Shown in pieces: positions 8,774-18,228 of a stretch of 64,000 nt of DNA (the stretch's first letter is position 1; each line of letters opens with the position of its first letter). Location: assembly GCF_028583545.1 (NCBI RefSeq), contig NZ_CP087106.1:4584501-4648500 (forward strand), given 5' to 3'. The translations under genes and the position numbers were made by a program. The notes under the pieces were generated by a model. That model searched no databases. It saw nothing but the letters and a program-made list of their open reading frames with translations, and was not told the DNA's origin. This DNA comes from Methylobacterium sp. NMS14P (GTDB taxonomy: Bacteria > Pseudomonadota > Alphaproteobacteria > Rhizobiales > Beijerinckiaceae).

Positions 8774-9411
8774 CGGCGGCGACCGTCGACCTCAGCGAGC
8801 TCCAGCGCGACGCCTTCACCGAGCTCGTAAACATCGGCGTCAGCCGGGCCGCAGCGAGCCTTCGCAAGATGATTGGCGTGCAGGTGATCCTGTCCGTGCC
8901 GTCCGTCGAGATCGTCTCCCAGGCGCAGGCCGCGCGCATGATCGGCGAGCGTGAGGCCTCCGAGCTCGTCGTCGTGCACCAGGACTTCACCGGCGCCTTC
9001 GCCGGCCGTGCCCTGCTGATCTTCCCGCAGGAGAACGGGCGCGAGCTCGTAAGGGCCGTCACCGGCGAGGATCTCTCCGCGGATGAAGCCGCCGAGATGG
9101 AGGACGAGGCGCTTACCGAAACCGGCAACGTCATCCTCAACGGCTGCCTGGCCACCATGGCGAACCTGCTGCAGCGTACGCTCAACATGTCGCTGCCCGA
9201 GGTGATGCGCGGCGACGGCCAGCGCATCTTCCAACCCGTGTCGGGCTCGGCCGGGGATGCGCTGGTGCTGTTCCTCTACATCAACTTCTCCGTGCGCGAG
9301 CGCGACATCCGCGGCTACATCGCCATGCTGATGGACCTGCCCGCGTTGGAGAACCTGAGGGTGCTGATCGACGACTTCGTCGAGCGCGCGATCGGCGAGA
9401 CCGAGGCGTGA
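8770..9411 (+). CDS. cheC: CheC-family chemotaxis phosphatase
   Basis: 213-aa CheC/CheX/FliY-fold protein that would hydrolyse CheY-phosphate. The N-terminal active-site helix is seen in LQRDAFTELVNIGVSRAAAS (E..N signature). A second E..N helix appears in EDEALTETGNVILNGCLATM near residue 115, so both pseudo-symmetric active sites look intact. The GTG start overlaps the preceding cheY stop (GTGA). No CheZ is seen in this operon. Confidence 0.88.
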   Translation: MTAATVDLSELQRDAFTELVNIGVSRAAASLRKMIGVQVILSVPSVEIVSQAQAARMIGEREASELVVVHQDFTGAFAGRALLIFPQENGRELVRAVTGEDLSADEAAEMEDEALTETGNVILNGCLATMANLLQRTLNMSLPEVMRGDGQRIFQPVSGSAGDALVLFLYINFSVRERDIRGYIAMLMDLPALENLRVLIDDFVERAIGETEA

Positions 9412-11855
9412 CGGAGCGGTTCGACCTAGACGGGGCACGGCGCACCGCGCCGCCCACCGTCCGCGACGCGACCGAGGCGATGCGCCGGAACGCCGGTACC
9501 TTCGTCGTGGCGCTTGAGCGCACCCGGCAGCCGATGGTCGTCACCGACCCGCGCCTGCCCGACAATCCCATCGTCTTCGCCAATCGCGCGTTCCTCGCCT
9601 TGACCGGCTACGAGGCCGACGAAATCGTCGGACAGAACTGCCGCTTCCTTCAGGGCCCTGAGACGGACCCCGCCGCCATTGCCCAGGTGCGGGCTGCGGT
9701 GGCGGAGCGGCGCGAAGTCCAGGTCGCGCTCCTGAACTATCGCAAAGACGGCGGAACGTTCTGGAACGAGCTCTACCTCAGCCCGGTGTTCGACGAGCGC
9801 GGCGAGATCACGAATTTTTTCGCCTCGCAGGTCGACGTGAGCGGTGCCCGCAACGGCGATGCGGCCCGGGAGCGACTTGTCGGCGTCGAGCGACGGCTCG
9901 TCGACGCCCAGAAGCAATTGAAGATCACGCTGACGGCCGCCGGCGTGGCCGGCACCTGGGACTGGGATATACCGGGCAAGCGCCTGCACGTCGACGACCG
10001 CTTCGCCCTGCTCAACGGGATCGAACGGAACGGAGGGCTCGACGGCGTCCCGGTCAGCGCCTTCTTCAATCGCATCCACGGGGGAGACCGAACGCGGGTC
10101 AAGATCGCTGTCAGCGGCATCCTCAACGGAGCCGAGGTCTTCGACCGGGAGTATCGGTTGCAGGCGCCCGACGGCGGTATCCATTGGGTCCACGCCCGTG
10201 GCCGCTGCGTGTACGGCACGGACGGAACCCCCGTCCGGTTCACCGGCGCCCTCGTAGAGATCACGGAGCAGAAGCGGGTCGAGGAGCGGCTGCGCATCGC
10301 ACAGACCGCCGGGCGCATCGGAACGTTCGAGTACGTGCCGAGCTTCGCGACGGTCGAGGTTTCGTCCCAGTTCTGCAACCTCCTCGGCATCATGCCGACG
10401 GAAACGCTTGCGGTCAGCGCCGTCAACGCGCTCGTGGTCCAGGGAAATTCCCTGCTCGACGCCGACCTGCGTACACCCGGCGAGCTGCCCTACGGCGAAA
10501 TGCAGGTCAGGCTGGCCGGTACGGACGAACACCGCTGGCTGGCCCGGCGCGGCGAAGCCGTGCGCGATGATGCCTCCGCGGAGCTTCGGCACGTCGGGGT
10601 GGTCTACGACATCACGGCGATCAAGGCCTCCGAGGTCGCGCTCCGCGAGTTGAACGACACCCTTGAGGCCCGCGTCCGCGAGGCCATCGCCGAGCGCGAG
10701 CAGGCCGAGGAGCAACTGCGCCAATCCCAGAAGATGGAGGCGGTCGGCCAGCTCACGGGGGGCATAGCGCACGACTTCAACAACTTGCTGACCGGGATCG
10801 TCGGCTCGCTCGACCTCATGCAGACGCGCATTAACGAGGGGCGGACGGAGAACCTCACGCGTTACGCCGGCCTCGCAATGGCCTCCGCCCAGCGCGCCGC
10901 CGCGCTCACGCACCGTCTGCTCGCCTTCTCGCGCCGGCAGCCGCTTGAGGCCAAGCCCGTCGACATGAACCGGTTGGTCGGCTCGATGGACGACCTGCTG
11001 CGCAGGACCCTCGGCGAGCGCATCCGGCTGGAGGTCGTCGTCGCGGGCGGCCTCTGGCTGACGCTTTGCGATCCGAACCAGCTGGAAAACGCCATTCTCA
11101 ACCTCGCCATCAATGCCCGGGACGCGATGCCGGACGGTGGCAGGCTGACCATCGAGACGGCCAACGCGTTCCTGGACGACGCCTACGTCGCCCGCGAGAT
11201 CGGAGTGCGGGCGGGCCAGTACGTCTGCGTTTGCGTGACCGATTCCGGCACCGGCATGCCGCCCGACGTCATCGCCAAGGCGTTTGACCCGTTCTTCACC
11301 ACAAAGCCCATCGGCCAGGGTACCGGCCTCGGCCTGTCGATGATCTACGGGTTCGCCAAGCAGTCCGAGGGCAACGTCAAGATCTACTCCGAAGCCGGGC
11401 AGGGCACGTCGGTGAAGCTCTACCTGCCACGCTACTTCGGCGAGGCGGAGGAGGATGGCACCGCCGCCGTCGAGACGCCGCGCGCGGAACATGGCGAGAC
11501 GGTCCTCGTGGTCGAGGACGACGACACCGTTCGCACCCTTGTCGTGGAGGTCCTCGGCGAGCTCGGCTACGCGACGCGGGAGGCGCCCGACGGGCTGGCC
11601 GGCCTGCGCATCCTCCAGTCCGACGTGCGCATCGACCTCTTGGTCACCGACGTCGGGTTGCCCGGACTGAACGGCCGCCAGCTAGCGGACCAGGCACGGA
11701 CGACCCGGCCGGACCTGAAGGTTCTCTTCATGACGGGCTACGCCGAGAACGCGTCCTTTGGGAACGGGCACCTCGATCCCGGCATGCAGATGATCACAAA
11801 ACCCTTCCCCGTCGATGGACTGGCTACTAAGATTCGGTCGATCATCGAGTCCTGA
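9408..11855 (+). CDS. LOV-domain blue-light hybrid histidine kinase
   Basis: 815-aa soluble kinase. Residues about 33-145 form a LOV domain with the flavin-binding signature GQNCRFLQG, where Cys78 would form the photo-adduct with FMN; the FANRAFLALTGY and NYRKDGGTFWNELY motifs also fit. Two further PAS/PAC domains follow (about 160-290 and 295-410), then HisKA with the phospho-accepting His near residue 455 ([11 protein letters not shown]), HATPase (NLAINARDAMPDGG, then GTGLGLSMIYGF), and a C-terminal receiver (VLVVEDDDTVR, LLVTDVGLPGLNG, KPF). The GTG start overlaps the cheC stop, so the photoreceptor is the last gene of the che operon. No membrane segment. Confidence 0.95.
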   Translation: MTERFDLDGARRTAPPTVRDATEAMRRNAGTFVVALERTRQPMVVTDPRLPDNPIVFANRAFLALTGYEADEIVGQNCRFLQGPETDPAAIAQVRAAVAERREVQVALLNYRKDGGTFWNELYLSPVFDERGEITNFFASQVDVSGARNGDAARERLVGVERRLVDAQKQLKITLTAAGVAGTWDWDIPGKRLHVDDRFALLNGIERNGGLDGVPVSAFFNRIHGGDRTRVKIAVSGILNGAEVFDREYRLQAPDGGIHWVHARGRCVYGTDGTPVRFTGALVEITEQKRVEERLRIAQTAGRIGTFEYVPSFATVEVSSQFCNLLGIMPTETLAVSAVNALVVQGNSLLDADLRTPGELPYGEMQVRLAGTDEHRWLARRGEAVRDDASAELRHVGVVYDITAIKASEVALRELNDTLEARVREAIAEREQAEEQLRQSQKMEAVGQLTGGIAHDFNNLLTGIVGSLDLMQTRINEGRTENLTRYAGLAMASAQRAAALTHRLLAFSRRQPLEAKPVDMNRLVGSMDDLLRRTLGERIRLEVVVAGGLWLTLCDPNQLENAILNLAINARDAMPDGGRLTIETANAFLDDAYVAREIGVRAGQYVCVCVTDSGTGMPPDVIAKAFDPFFTTKPIGQGTGLGLSMIYGFAKQSEGNVKIYSEAGQGTSVKLYLPRYFGEAEEDGTAAVETPRAEHGETVLVVEDDDTVRTLVVEVLGELGYATREAPDGLAGLRILQSDVRIDLLVTDVGLPGLNGRQLADQARTTRPDLKVLFMTGYAENASFGNGHLDPGMQMITKPFPVDGLATKIRSIIES

Positions 11856-12001
11856 GGCATGTCATCCCGAGGCTTACGGGGTTGAAGAGAATGTTTTTCG
11901 GTGGCCCGACCGCTCAGATGCAATTGATTCTTAGGGAACGGTTCCTCCAGTTTTTGCACAAAGGCCTAGTAGTCCTTTCCGCTGTCCACCCTACAGCGCC
12001 C

Positions 12002-12508
12002 CCGCTCGCCGACATTTACTTCAGCTAAGCCCCGATGCGGTTTGGCGACTACGCCGCCAAGCTCGGAGCGATCCCAGCTTCGAAGGCGCAACTGGCTATA
12101 GCAGAATGGCGGCTCGGCCCGCACGGCGACGAGGACGGTTTCCGCCATGTGGCCGCGGCGGTTTTCCACGACAACGAGGTGGTCTACGATCTGAATGCAC
12201 AGCTCTGGGCGGATTCCGAACGCCAGCCTATCGAGGACGCCTCAATCAACTGGCCGGTCGCGGCCAGCCCTTACCGGACGGTAGCGACGCTTCGGCTTCT
12301 TCGACAGGATGCCTACTCACCCAAGCGGGTGCGCTACTTCGACTAGGTGATGACTCTCCGGCCGGCGTACAGCCTTGCGGAGCACCGGCCACTCGGTTCG
12401 GTGATGCGCGCACTGTTCCAGGCCTATCAAGCGCGGAGCGATTTTGGGCAACACGAGAATGGCGTGACCGCAGAGAACACAGCCTCGCCCGAAAGCATAC
12501 CGGCTTGG
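12002..12508 (+). pseudogene. Decayed 3' fragment of a catalase-family gene
   Basis: This stretch aligns without gaps to the last 507 bases of the intact catalase-family gene at 19528-20610. Compared with that gene, a CAG codon is now TAA (12025-12027), a GAG codon is TAG (12344-12346) and the terminal TGA is TGG (12506-12508). The 5' two thirds of the gene are missing. It is therefore a relic, not a functional gene. It lies next to Dps and SDR copies whose paralogues are elsewhere in the window. Confidence 0.88.
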
Positions 12509-12566
12509 CGCCACGCTTCTTACGAGCGCCCCTCTGCACGGTCAGGTACGGAGGGGCGACCACTGC

Positions 12567-13103
12567 TCAGTTGCGAGCGTCGCCGTCGCGCATCTGGCCC
12601 GTCTGCTCCTGGACGTGGGCTTCGAGGAACCAAAGTTGCTTGTCGACGGTGCGGGAGACCTCGGTGAATAAGTCCGCGGTATCGGGGTCGTCCGCCTCGT
12701 CGGTCTCGTCGATGTTCTCACGCACCGCGTTGGCATAGGCGGCGTAGCTGTCGATCAGTGCGGCGATATGGTCGGCGATGGCATAGATGCCGATCGGGTA
12801 GGCCGGGAGCTTGGTCGACCCTGCCACGACCTGCGCTGTGCCCAGTGCCGTGCCACCGAGTTGCACCGCCCGCTCGGCCACCTTGTCGTTGAGGCCGCTG
12901 ATCTCGGCACGAAAACCATCGAGCATCAGGTGGATGCCGATGAACTGCGGCCCCTTGAGGTTCCAGTGGGCCTGCTTGATCGCGAGGGCGAGGTCGATGC
13001 CGTCGGCCAGCCGTGCATTCAGCGCTTCGATGGAAACCCTCTTGGCGTTAGAATTGGTGTTGTTGCGGGTCTGGTGAGTACGCGGGGTGCTGCTCGTGGC
13101 CAT
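12567..13103 (-). CDS. dps: Dps-family DNA protection / ferritin-like protein
   Basis: 178-aa ferritin-like protein expected to form a 12-mer shell, oxidise Fe(II) with peroxide and protect DNA. The ferroxidase-site signature is intact: QAHWNLKGPQFIGIHLMLDG near residues 44-63, with the D/E-rich helix further on. The N-terminus is a short polar tail (TSSTPRTHQTR). It differs from the copy at 39710-40246 at 11 of 178 residues, on the opposite strand. The upstream region has GGAAC 17 bases before ATT, and this arrangement is shared with the other copy. Confidence 0.95.
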   Translation of the reverse strand: MATSSTPRTHQTRNNTNSNAKRVSIEALNARLADGIDLALAIKQAHWNLKGPQFIGIHLMLDGFRAEISGLNDKVAERAVQLGGTALGTAQVVAGSTKLPAYPIGIYAIADHIAALIDSYAAYANAVRENIDETDEADDPDTADLFTEVSRTVDKQLWFLEAHVQEQTGQMRDGDARN

Positions 13104-13394
13104 GCCTATGCTCCACTGTGTCGAGGCGGCAATAGTGGAGTGTGGAGGAGGTTCCCCAGTCGGAGCCTGACCTGCAAGGTTCGGAGGCCCCGCATCGTCC
13201 AGGGTGCATCGGTTCGACGCGGGGTCGTTGCGCCGATTGAAGTGGTCGTTCGGTCCAGGCCCACGCGAACGTCAAGCTTGTGCTCCCCCGGGGAGGATTA
13301 AGGGAACGGAACTCCCGTCAAAAGGCGGACTTCTCAACTACCGGTCCAGCCAGCCCCCTGGGTGGACCTCTCAAGATTTGACGGAACCGGATAA

Positions 13395-14201
13395 ATGGAT
13401 CTCGGCATCAGCGGACGGGTCGCGGTCGTGACGGGAGCCAAGTCGGGCATGGGCCGCTCGACCGCCGAACACCTTCTGCGCGAGGGCGTCCACGTCGTCC
13501 TGACCGACAAGGAAGGCCCCGAGCTGCAGGCCACGGCCAACGAACTTGCGGTGCTGGGCCAGGTTCGCCCCGTCGAGGCGGATCTCAGCACGGCCAAGGG
13601 GATCGAGGTGCTCGCCGCCTTCGCCAACATGGCCTTCGACGACAAGCCCACCATCCTCGTCTGCGCCGCAGGCATCACTGGTGCATCGGGGGACTTCCTC
13701 GAACTGACCGATGACGACTGGCTTGAGGCAATTCAAACTGATCTCATGGCTGGAGTGCGCGCGACTAGGGCGTTCATCCCCCACATGCGCAAGGCCGGCT
13801 GGGGCCGGGTCGTGCTGTTCTCCTCCGAGGATGCCGTGCAGCCCTACGTCGAGGAACTGCCGTATGCTGCGGCAAAGGCGGGTGTCCTGAACCTCGCTAA
13901 GGGCCTTTCCAAGGCTTACGGGCCGGACGGCGTACTCGTGAACGCGGTGGGGCCGGCCTTCATTGCCACGCCGATGACCGATGCTCAGATGGAGAAGAAG
14001 GCGAAGGAGAAGGGCATCTCTTTCGACGAGGCGGTCCAGCTCACGTTGGACGAGGAGCGTCCCGGCATCGTCGCCAAGCGCCGCGGACGCGCGGAGGAAG
14101 TCGCAGCCGCGGTCACGTTCCTCTGCTCGGAGCATGCCAGCTTCATCACGGGCGAGTTCCTTAGGGTCGACGGTGGCTCGGTCATGACCATGGGGGCTTG
14201 A
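13395..14201 (+). CDS. SDR-family oxidoreductase (copy 1)
   Basis: 268-aa short-chain dehydrogenase/reductase. Motifs: the nucleotide-binding Gly motif TGAKSGMGRS near residues 13-22, CAAGI (NNAG equivalent), the catalytic Ser in VLFSSEDAV, and the YAAAK pair (Y-x3-K). The C-terminus FITGEFLRVDGGSVMTMGA is typical of FabG-like SDRs. It is near-identical over its whole length to the gene at 24565-25371. The substrate cannot be read from the sequence. Confidence 0.93.
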   Translation: MDLGISGRVAVVTGAKSGMGRSTAEHLLREGVHVVLTDKEGPELQATANELAVLGQVRPVEADLSTAKGIEVLAAFANMAFDDKPTILVCAAGITGASGDFLELTDDDWLEAIQTDLMAGVRATRAFIPHMRKAGWGRVVLFSSEDAVQPYVEELPYAAAKAGVLNLAKGLSKAYGPDGVLVNAVGPAFIATPMTDAQMEKKAKEKGISFDEAVQLTLDEERPGIVAKRRGRAEEVAAAVTFLCSEHASFITGEFLRVDGGSVMTMGA

Positions 14202-14529
14202 GGCGCCGATCAGTCTATCTCGGCCCGGATGGGACTGCCTGTCGGACATCCTGAGGCCGACTACTGTAAGTAGCTGATAAAGTCAGGTCTTACGCGCCGT
14301 GCCGTGGTCCGGCAGTCGTTCGAGTCAGCCCCTGCTTCACGTGCTCTTAGCCAAATGGAAGGCAAGCTGCGGCACCGGCGAGGTGTTGTGCAACCGGTGG
14401 CGGCACGGACGGCGTCCCCGGTGCGAACGGTCTGGCCGTTTGCCGTTCCTGTCTCGACATCTCGGTATAGGATTGGGCCGGCGACCTTCCGGATCCTTCC
14501 GCGTTGTCCCTCGCTGTCGAGCGTAGGGC
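14202..14529. other. Intergenic region, no gene seen
   Basis: 328 bases between the SDR gene and the small proline-rich gene. I see no convincing coding frame, RNA gene or hairpin terminator, and no GGAAC...GTT site. It may carry the promoter of the proline-rich gene at 14530. Confidence 0.4.
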
Positions 14530-14712
14530 ATGGCAATGGAAGGCGACATCGAATCCGGCGAAGTCCCGCCGGTGACCGAGGACATCGGCCTGCCGACGCC
14601 TCCCAGCCCCGGTCGGTTGCCCCCGCCGCACCTGCCTCCGCCCGATCAGGACCAGGGCTGGAGCGGTCAAGAAGGCGACGAACCTGCACCAACTGCCGGT
14701 GGCAAGGCGTGA
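14530..14712 (+). CDS. Small proline-rich protein, PSPGR family (copy 1)
   Basis: 60-aa protein with an acidic N-terminus followed by the core VTEDIGLPTPPSPGRLPPPH and a Gly/Glu-rich tail. The same core appears in the small genes at 17460 and 36612, so conservation within the window supports it being real. No signal peptide, membrane segment or known domain. A second ATG at 14536 is a possible start. It sits just upstream of a hybrid sensor kinase. Function unknown. Confidence 0.7.
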   Translation: MAMEGDIESGEVPPVTEDIGLPTPPSPGRLPPPHLPPPDQDQGWSGQEGDEPAPTAGGKA

Positions 14713-14875
14713 CAGGCCGTCCGATTGCCCGGCCCACCATCACGGGCGATAGCCGCCGCATGTGGCCACTCCAGTCGATTTTCCGCTCGCTCGCTCCAGG
14801 CGGCGACTTCCGCCGCCGAGGAACGAACCCTTGCCGGGATGCCCGCCGCGCCGCGGTGTTTGGGTCCGACCCGGC

Positions 14876-17437
14876 GTGATCGATCCGTTCCAGTTCCTCC
14901 CCGCCGGCGGTGTCACCGGCGCCGAGATCCGTAAGCGCGACTGGGCGGGCACCTCGCTCGGACTGCCCGGAACCTGGTCGCCGGCGCTCAAGGGCACGCT
15001 GGCGCAGATGCTCGCGTGCCCCACTGCGATGTTTCTCGCTTGGGGGCCCGATCTCCTGTGCTTCTTCAACGACGCGTACCGGCCGATCCTCGGCTACCGC
15101 GGGGACACGGCGCTGGGACGTCCTTTCCGGGAGGTCTGGGCCAGCATCTGGGACGAGATCGGCCCGCTCGTCGCCACGACGCTGGCCGGCGAGGGCACCA
15201 CCGTCACCGACATGCCGCTCGACCTCTCGCGCGACGGCAGACCCGAGCGGGGTTGGTGGTCCTTCACTTACTCGCCCGCCTTCGACGAGGACGGTCGGAT
15301 CGCGGGCCTGTTCTGCGTCACTGCGGAGACGACCGCCCGCGTCGTCGGCGAGGCGGCGCTCCGGGAGAGCGAGGACCACTACCGGCACACGGTCGAGCTG
15401 AACCCGCAGGTGCCCTGGACCTGCGACCCGGAAGGAAACATCACCTCGTTCTCGAACCGGTGGCTGACCCTGACAGGCCAGGGGCCGCGCGAGCCCTACG
15501 GGTCCGGCTGGATCAAGGCGGTCCATCCCGAGGACATCCCGTCGACGGTCACGGTCTTCACGGCCTGCCTTGCCTCGGGCGACCCCGTCGACGTCGATTA
15601 CCGCCTGCGCATGGGCTCGACAGGCGAGTACCGCTGGATGCGCGCCCGCGCCCAGCCGCGCCGGGACGGAACCGGCGCCATCGTCTCCTGGTACGGCGTC
15701 GTCGAGGACATCCACGACCGCAAGCTCGCCGAGCGCGACCTGCGCGAGCTCAACGCGCACCTGGAGCGCCGCATCGAGGAGGCGCTCGCCCAGCGCAAGC
15801 TCTGGGCGGACGTCTTCGAGATCACCGAGGCCCTCGTCTGCGCCCTCGACCCGGAGTTCCGGCTGCTCGCCCTCAACCGGGCCTACGCCGACGAATTCGA
15901 GGCCATCTACGGCATCCGGCCCCAAGTCGGCGACGACCTAATCGGCCTGCTCTCGCACGACCCCGACCAGCAGGCACAGGCCCGCGCCGTCTGGTCCCGG
16001 GCGCTGACGGGCGATGCCTTCACGCTGGTCGAGGATTTCGGCGACCCCGACCGCAAGCGGCCCTACTACGAACTCGCCTTCACCCCGCTGCGCGACGCGG
16101 ACGGCCGACGCATCGGCGCTTTCCAATACGCGACCGACGTGACCCAGCGGCTGCGCGACCTCGAACAGCTCGCCAAGGCCGAGGAGGCCCTGCGCCAAGC
16201 CCAGAAGATGGAGGCTGTCGGCCAGTTGACCGGCGGCGTCGCCCACGACTTCAACAACCTGCTGACCATCATCCGCTCGTCGATGGACCTGCTGCGCAAG
16301 CCCGACCTGCCGGAGGAGCGGCGGCGACGGTACATCGACGCGGTCTCCGATACGGTCGACCGAGCCGCCAAGCTCACGGGCCAACTCCTCGCCTTCGCCC
16401 GCCGCCAGTCTCTGATGCCGGAGACGTTCGACGTCGGCGCGCGCATCGCCTCGACCGCGGACATGCTGTCTTCGGTCACGGGTGCCCGCATCCGGGTCGT
16501 CGTCGAGGTCCCGACGGCGTCCTGCCACGTTTTTGCCGACCCGACCCAGTTCGACACCGCGCTGATCAACATGGCGGTCAACGCCCGGGACGCGATGGAC
16601 GGCGAGGGCACGCTGACGCTGCGCCTCGAATGCCGCCGCGGCCTGCCCGAGATCCGCGGGCACGCCGGCACGCGCGGGCCGTTCGTCGCGGTCTCGGTGA
16701 TCGACCAAGGTACGGGCATCCCCCCGGCGACGCTCCCCCACATCTTCGAGCCGTTCTTCACGACCAAGGACGTGGGAAAGGGGACCGGCCTCGGACTCAG
16801 CCAGGTCATCGGCTTCGCCAAGCAGTCCGGCGGCGACGTCGACGTCGCCAGCGTCCCTGGCCGCGGGACGGCCTTCACCCTGTACCAGCCCCAGGTCGAC
16901 GCCCCCGCCGTGGAGGCGCCGGACGAAGGGACTGCGGCGTCCGACGGCCGGGCGCTGCGCATCCTCGTCGTCGAGGACAACCTCGATGTCGGGCGGACCT
17001 GCACGCAGATCCTTGAGGAGCTCGGGCATTCCACGGTCTGGGCGAAGAACGGCGAGGAGGGCCTCTCCGAGATCGAGCGCGATCCGGACCGGTTCGACGC
17101 GGTGTTCTCCGACGTGGTGATGCCGGGGATGGGCGGCATCGCGATGGCCCACCGCATCAGGGCGCTGCTGCCGGACGGTCCGGCCGGACGCATCCGGATC
17201 GGGCTCGTCCAATCGGTGTCTGAGGCGCAGGATCTCCGCCTCAAGCTCCTCGCGCGACAGCGACTTCAGGTCCGAACCGCTCAAGATCCGTTACTCTCGA
17301 TGGCCCGGCCAACCCGCAACCGCTCATGTCCTGGGGCCAAGTTGCAGTGGCGTGGCCGGTTCCACCCGGCCGTGCCGCAATCGAAGACGGGCCAGGGACG
17401 GTCGGCCATAAGCATCCGATGCCCGTCCCGCGCGTAG
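14876..17437 (+). CDS. PAS hybrid histidine kinase with truncated receiver
   Basis: About 853 aa. Three PAS-type sensing domains are seen: an N-terminal one ([20 protein letters not shown]), one near residues 175-290 ([14 protein letters not shown]) and one near 320-440 ([18 protein letters not shown]). These are followed by HisKA ([13 protein letters not shown]), HATPase ([26 protein letters not shown]) and a receiver beginning [13 protein letters not shown] with phospho-acceptor D in [11 protein letters not shown]. After IRALLPDG the sequence leaves the receiver fold: the Thr/Ser and KP(F/Y) motifs are missing and the last 80-90 residues are Arg-rich and foreign. The GTG at 14876 is preferred because it precedes the conserved DW..T.LG motif. 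The frame is open further up to 14762. Confidence 0.88.
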   Translation: MIDPFQFLPAGGVTGAEIRKRDWAGTSLGLPGTWSPALKGTLAQMLACPTAMFLAWGPDLLCFFNDAYRPILGYRGDTALGRPFREVWASIWDEIGPLVATTLAGEGTTVTDMPLDLSRDGRPERGWWSFTYSPAFDEDGRIAGLFCVTAETTARVVGEAALRESEDHYRHTVELNPQVPWTCDPEGNITSFSNRWLTLTGQGPREPYGSGWIKAVHPEDIPSTVTVFTACLASGDPVDVDYRLRMGSTGEYRWMRARAQPRRDGTGAIVSWYGVVEDIHDRKLAERDLRELNAHLERRIEEALAQRKLWADVFEITEALVCALDPEFRLLALNRAYADEFEAIYGIRPQVGDDLIGLLSHDPDQQAQARAVWSRALTGDAFTLVEDFGDPDRKRPYYELAFTPLRDADGRRIGAFQYATDVTQRLRDLEQLAKAEEALRQAQKMEAVGQLTGGVAHDFNNLLTIIRSSMDLLRKPDLPEERRRRYIDAVSDTVDRAAKLTGQLLAFARRQSLMPETFDVGARIASTADMLSSVTGARIRVVVEVPTASCHVFADPTQFDTALINMAVNARDAMDGEGTLTLRLECRRGLPEIRGHAGTRGPFVAVSVIDQGTGIPPATLPHIFEPFFTTKDVGKGTGLGLSQVIGFAKQSGGDVDVASVPGRGTAFTLYQPQVDAPAVEAPDEGTAASDGRALRILVVEDNLDVGRTCTQILEELGHSTVWAKNGEEGLSEIERDPDRFDAVFSDVVMPGMGGIAMAHRIRALLPDGPAGRIRIGLVQSVSEAQDLRLKLLARQRLQVRTAQDPLLSMARPTRNRSCPGAKLQWRGRFHPAVPQSKTGQGRSAISIRCPSRA
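17185..17284 (-). pseudogene. Antisense 5' gene remnant under the kinase 3' end
   Basis: On the minus strand a TTG start at 17284 opens a frame with natural-looking protein sequence for about 32 codons ([20 protein letters not shown]...), a short amphipathic coiled-coil start. It then runs into the mirror image of the kinase receiver and becomes nonsense. This position coincides with the place where the kinase receiver loses homology. The simplest reading is a deletion that joined two convergent genes. The parent gene of the remnant is not recognised. Confidence 0.4.
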
Positions 17438-17459
17438 TCGCAAGCCGACGGAGGTGACC

Positions 17460-17621
17460 ATGCCCGAAGACAAGGACCGCATCGAAGAGCTACCCGCGCC
17501 GACCGAGGATCTCGGCCTGCCGACGCCGCCCAGCCCGGGGCGGGTTCCGCCGCCTCATCTGCCGCCGCCACCTGAGGCCGAAGCATCCCCGCCCAAGCCG
17601 CCTTCCGAAAGCCGCGCCTGA
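17460..17621 (+). CDS. Small proline-rich protein, PSPGR family (copy 2)
   Basis: 53-aa protein. It has an acidic start (MPEDKDRIEELPAP), the family core TEDLGLPTPPSPGRVPPPHL, and a Pro/Ser/Lys tail. A GGAGG Shine-Dalgarno sequence lies just upstream (GACGGAGGTGACC before the ATG). It closely resembles the copy at 36612 and the core of the copy at 14530. It is directly downstream of a hybrid kinase. Probably intrinsically disordered and cytoplasmic; function unknown. Confidence 0.75.
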   Translation: MPEDKDRIEELPAPTEDLGLPTPPSPGRVPPPHLPPPPEAEASPPKPPSESRA

Positions 17622-17715
17622 CCCGGCGCCGGACCATGGAAATACCTTCACCGGCCGTCGTATCGGGACCAACCTCGCCGGGCCCTCGTATCTCGTTCGC
17701 CTGGGGTGCGACGCC

Positions 17716-18126
17716 TCAGGTCTCGACGGCGCCGATCTGCTTGAGCAGGGTGAGGTTGTCCATGAGCGCCCAGTGCTCGGCAAGCCGCCCGTCCGAGACC
17801 CGGAAGTAATCCATGACGGCGATGTCGACCGTGTTGCCCGTGGCCGCCTTGCCCTGGAAATCGCCGGTGTGGCGGCCGGTGAAGCGCAGCCGCGCCAGCA
17901 CCCTGTCGCCCTCCGTGATGACCTCGGCGACGTGCATCTCGATGTCCGAGAATGCCCCGTGCAGCACCTCGCCAAGCCTGGCGACGCCCGCCGGCCCCCG
18001 GACCTCGAAGTCGAGGCCGGGGTCGTGGCGGACAAAATCCGGGGCGATGAAGCGTTCCCACCACGCCGCGTCGCGGTCCCTGAATGCCGTGAAGTAGTGG
18101 CGGACCAAGTCCTTGTTCGCTTCCAT
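17716..18126 (-). CDS. SnoaL-like / ester-cyclase family protein
   Basis: 136-aa NTF2-fold protein. The pattern MEANKDLVRHYFTAFRDRD, ..FVRHDPG.., GFSDIEMHV-type helix and GRHTGDFQGKAATGNTV is typical of the SnoaL-like polyketide-cyclase family, as are the C-terminal HWALMDNLTLLKQIG residues. The ATG at 18126 is chosen because AAGGAACTCG gives a good ribosome site and the family starts there. The substrate is unknown. A second member with the same ending (LKQIGAIE) lies at 41864. Confidence 0.85.
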   Translation of the reverse strand: MEANKDLVRHYFTAFRDRDAAWWERFIAPDFVRHDPGLDFEVRGPAGVARLGEVLHGAFSDIEMHVAEVITEGDRVLARLRFTGRHTGDFQGKAATGNTVDIAVMDYFRVSDGRLAEHWALMDNLTLLKQIGAVET

Positions 18127-18228
18127 CGAGTTCCTTCGACGTCCCGGCGCGGATCGACAATGGCACCCGGGAAGGTGACGGGGAGCGACTTGCCCCATGC
18201 GCCTTCCCGCATGCTCCTCAAGGCGAGC

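Noticed and set aside
11937..11950. GGAACGGTTCC palindrome as an operator
   Set aside because: A single short palindrome downstream of the LOV kinase without a following gene start; no support for function.
12035..12346. Short intact frame as a real small gene
   Set aside because: It is the internal part of a longer catalase-family homology that continues past both stops, so it is a pseudogene fragment.
14762..14875. N-terminal extension of the PAS kinase to 14762
   Set aside because: The extra residues are Arg/Pro-rich and unlike the protein; the GTG at 14876 begins just before the conserved domain.
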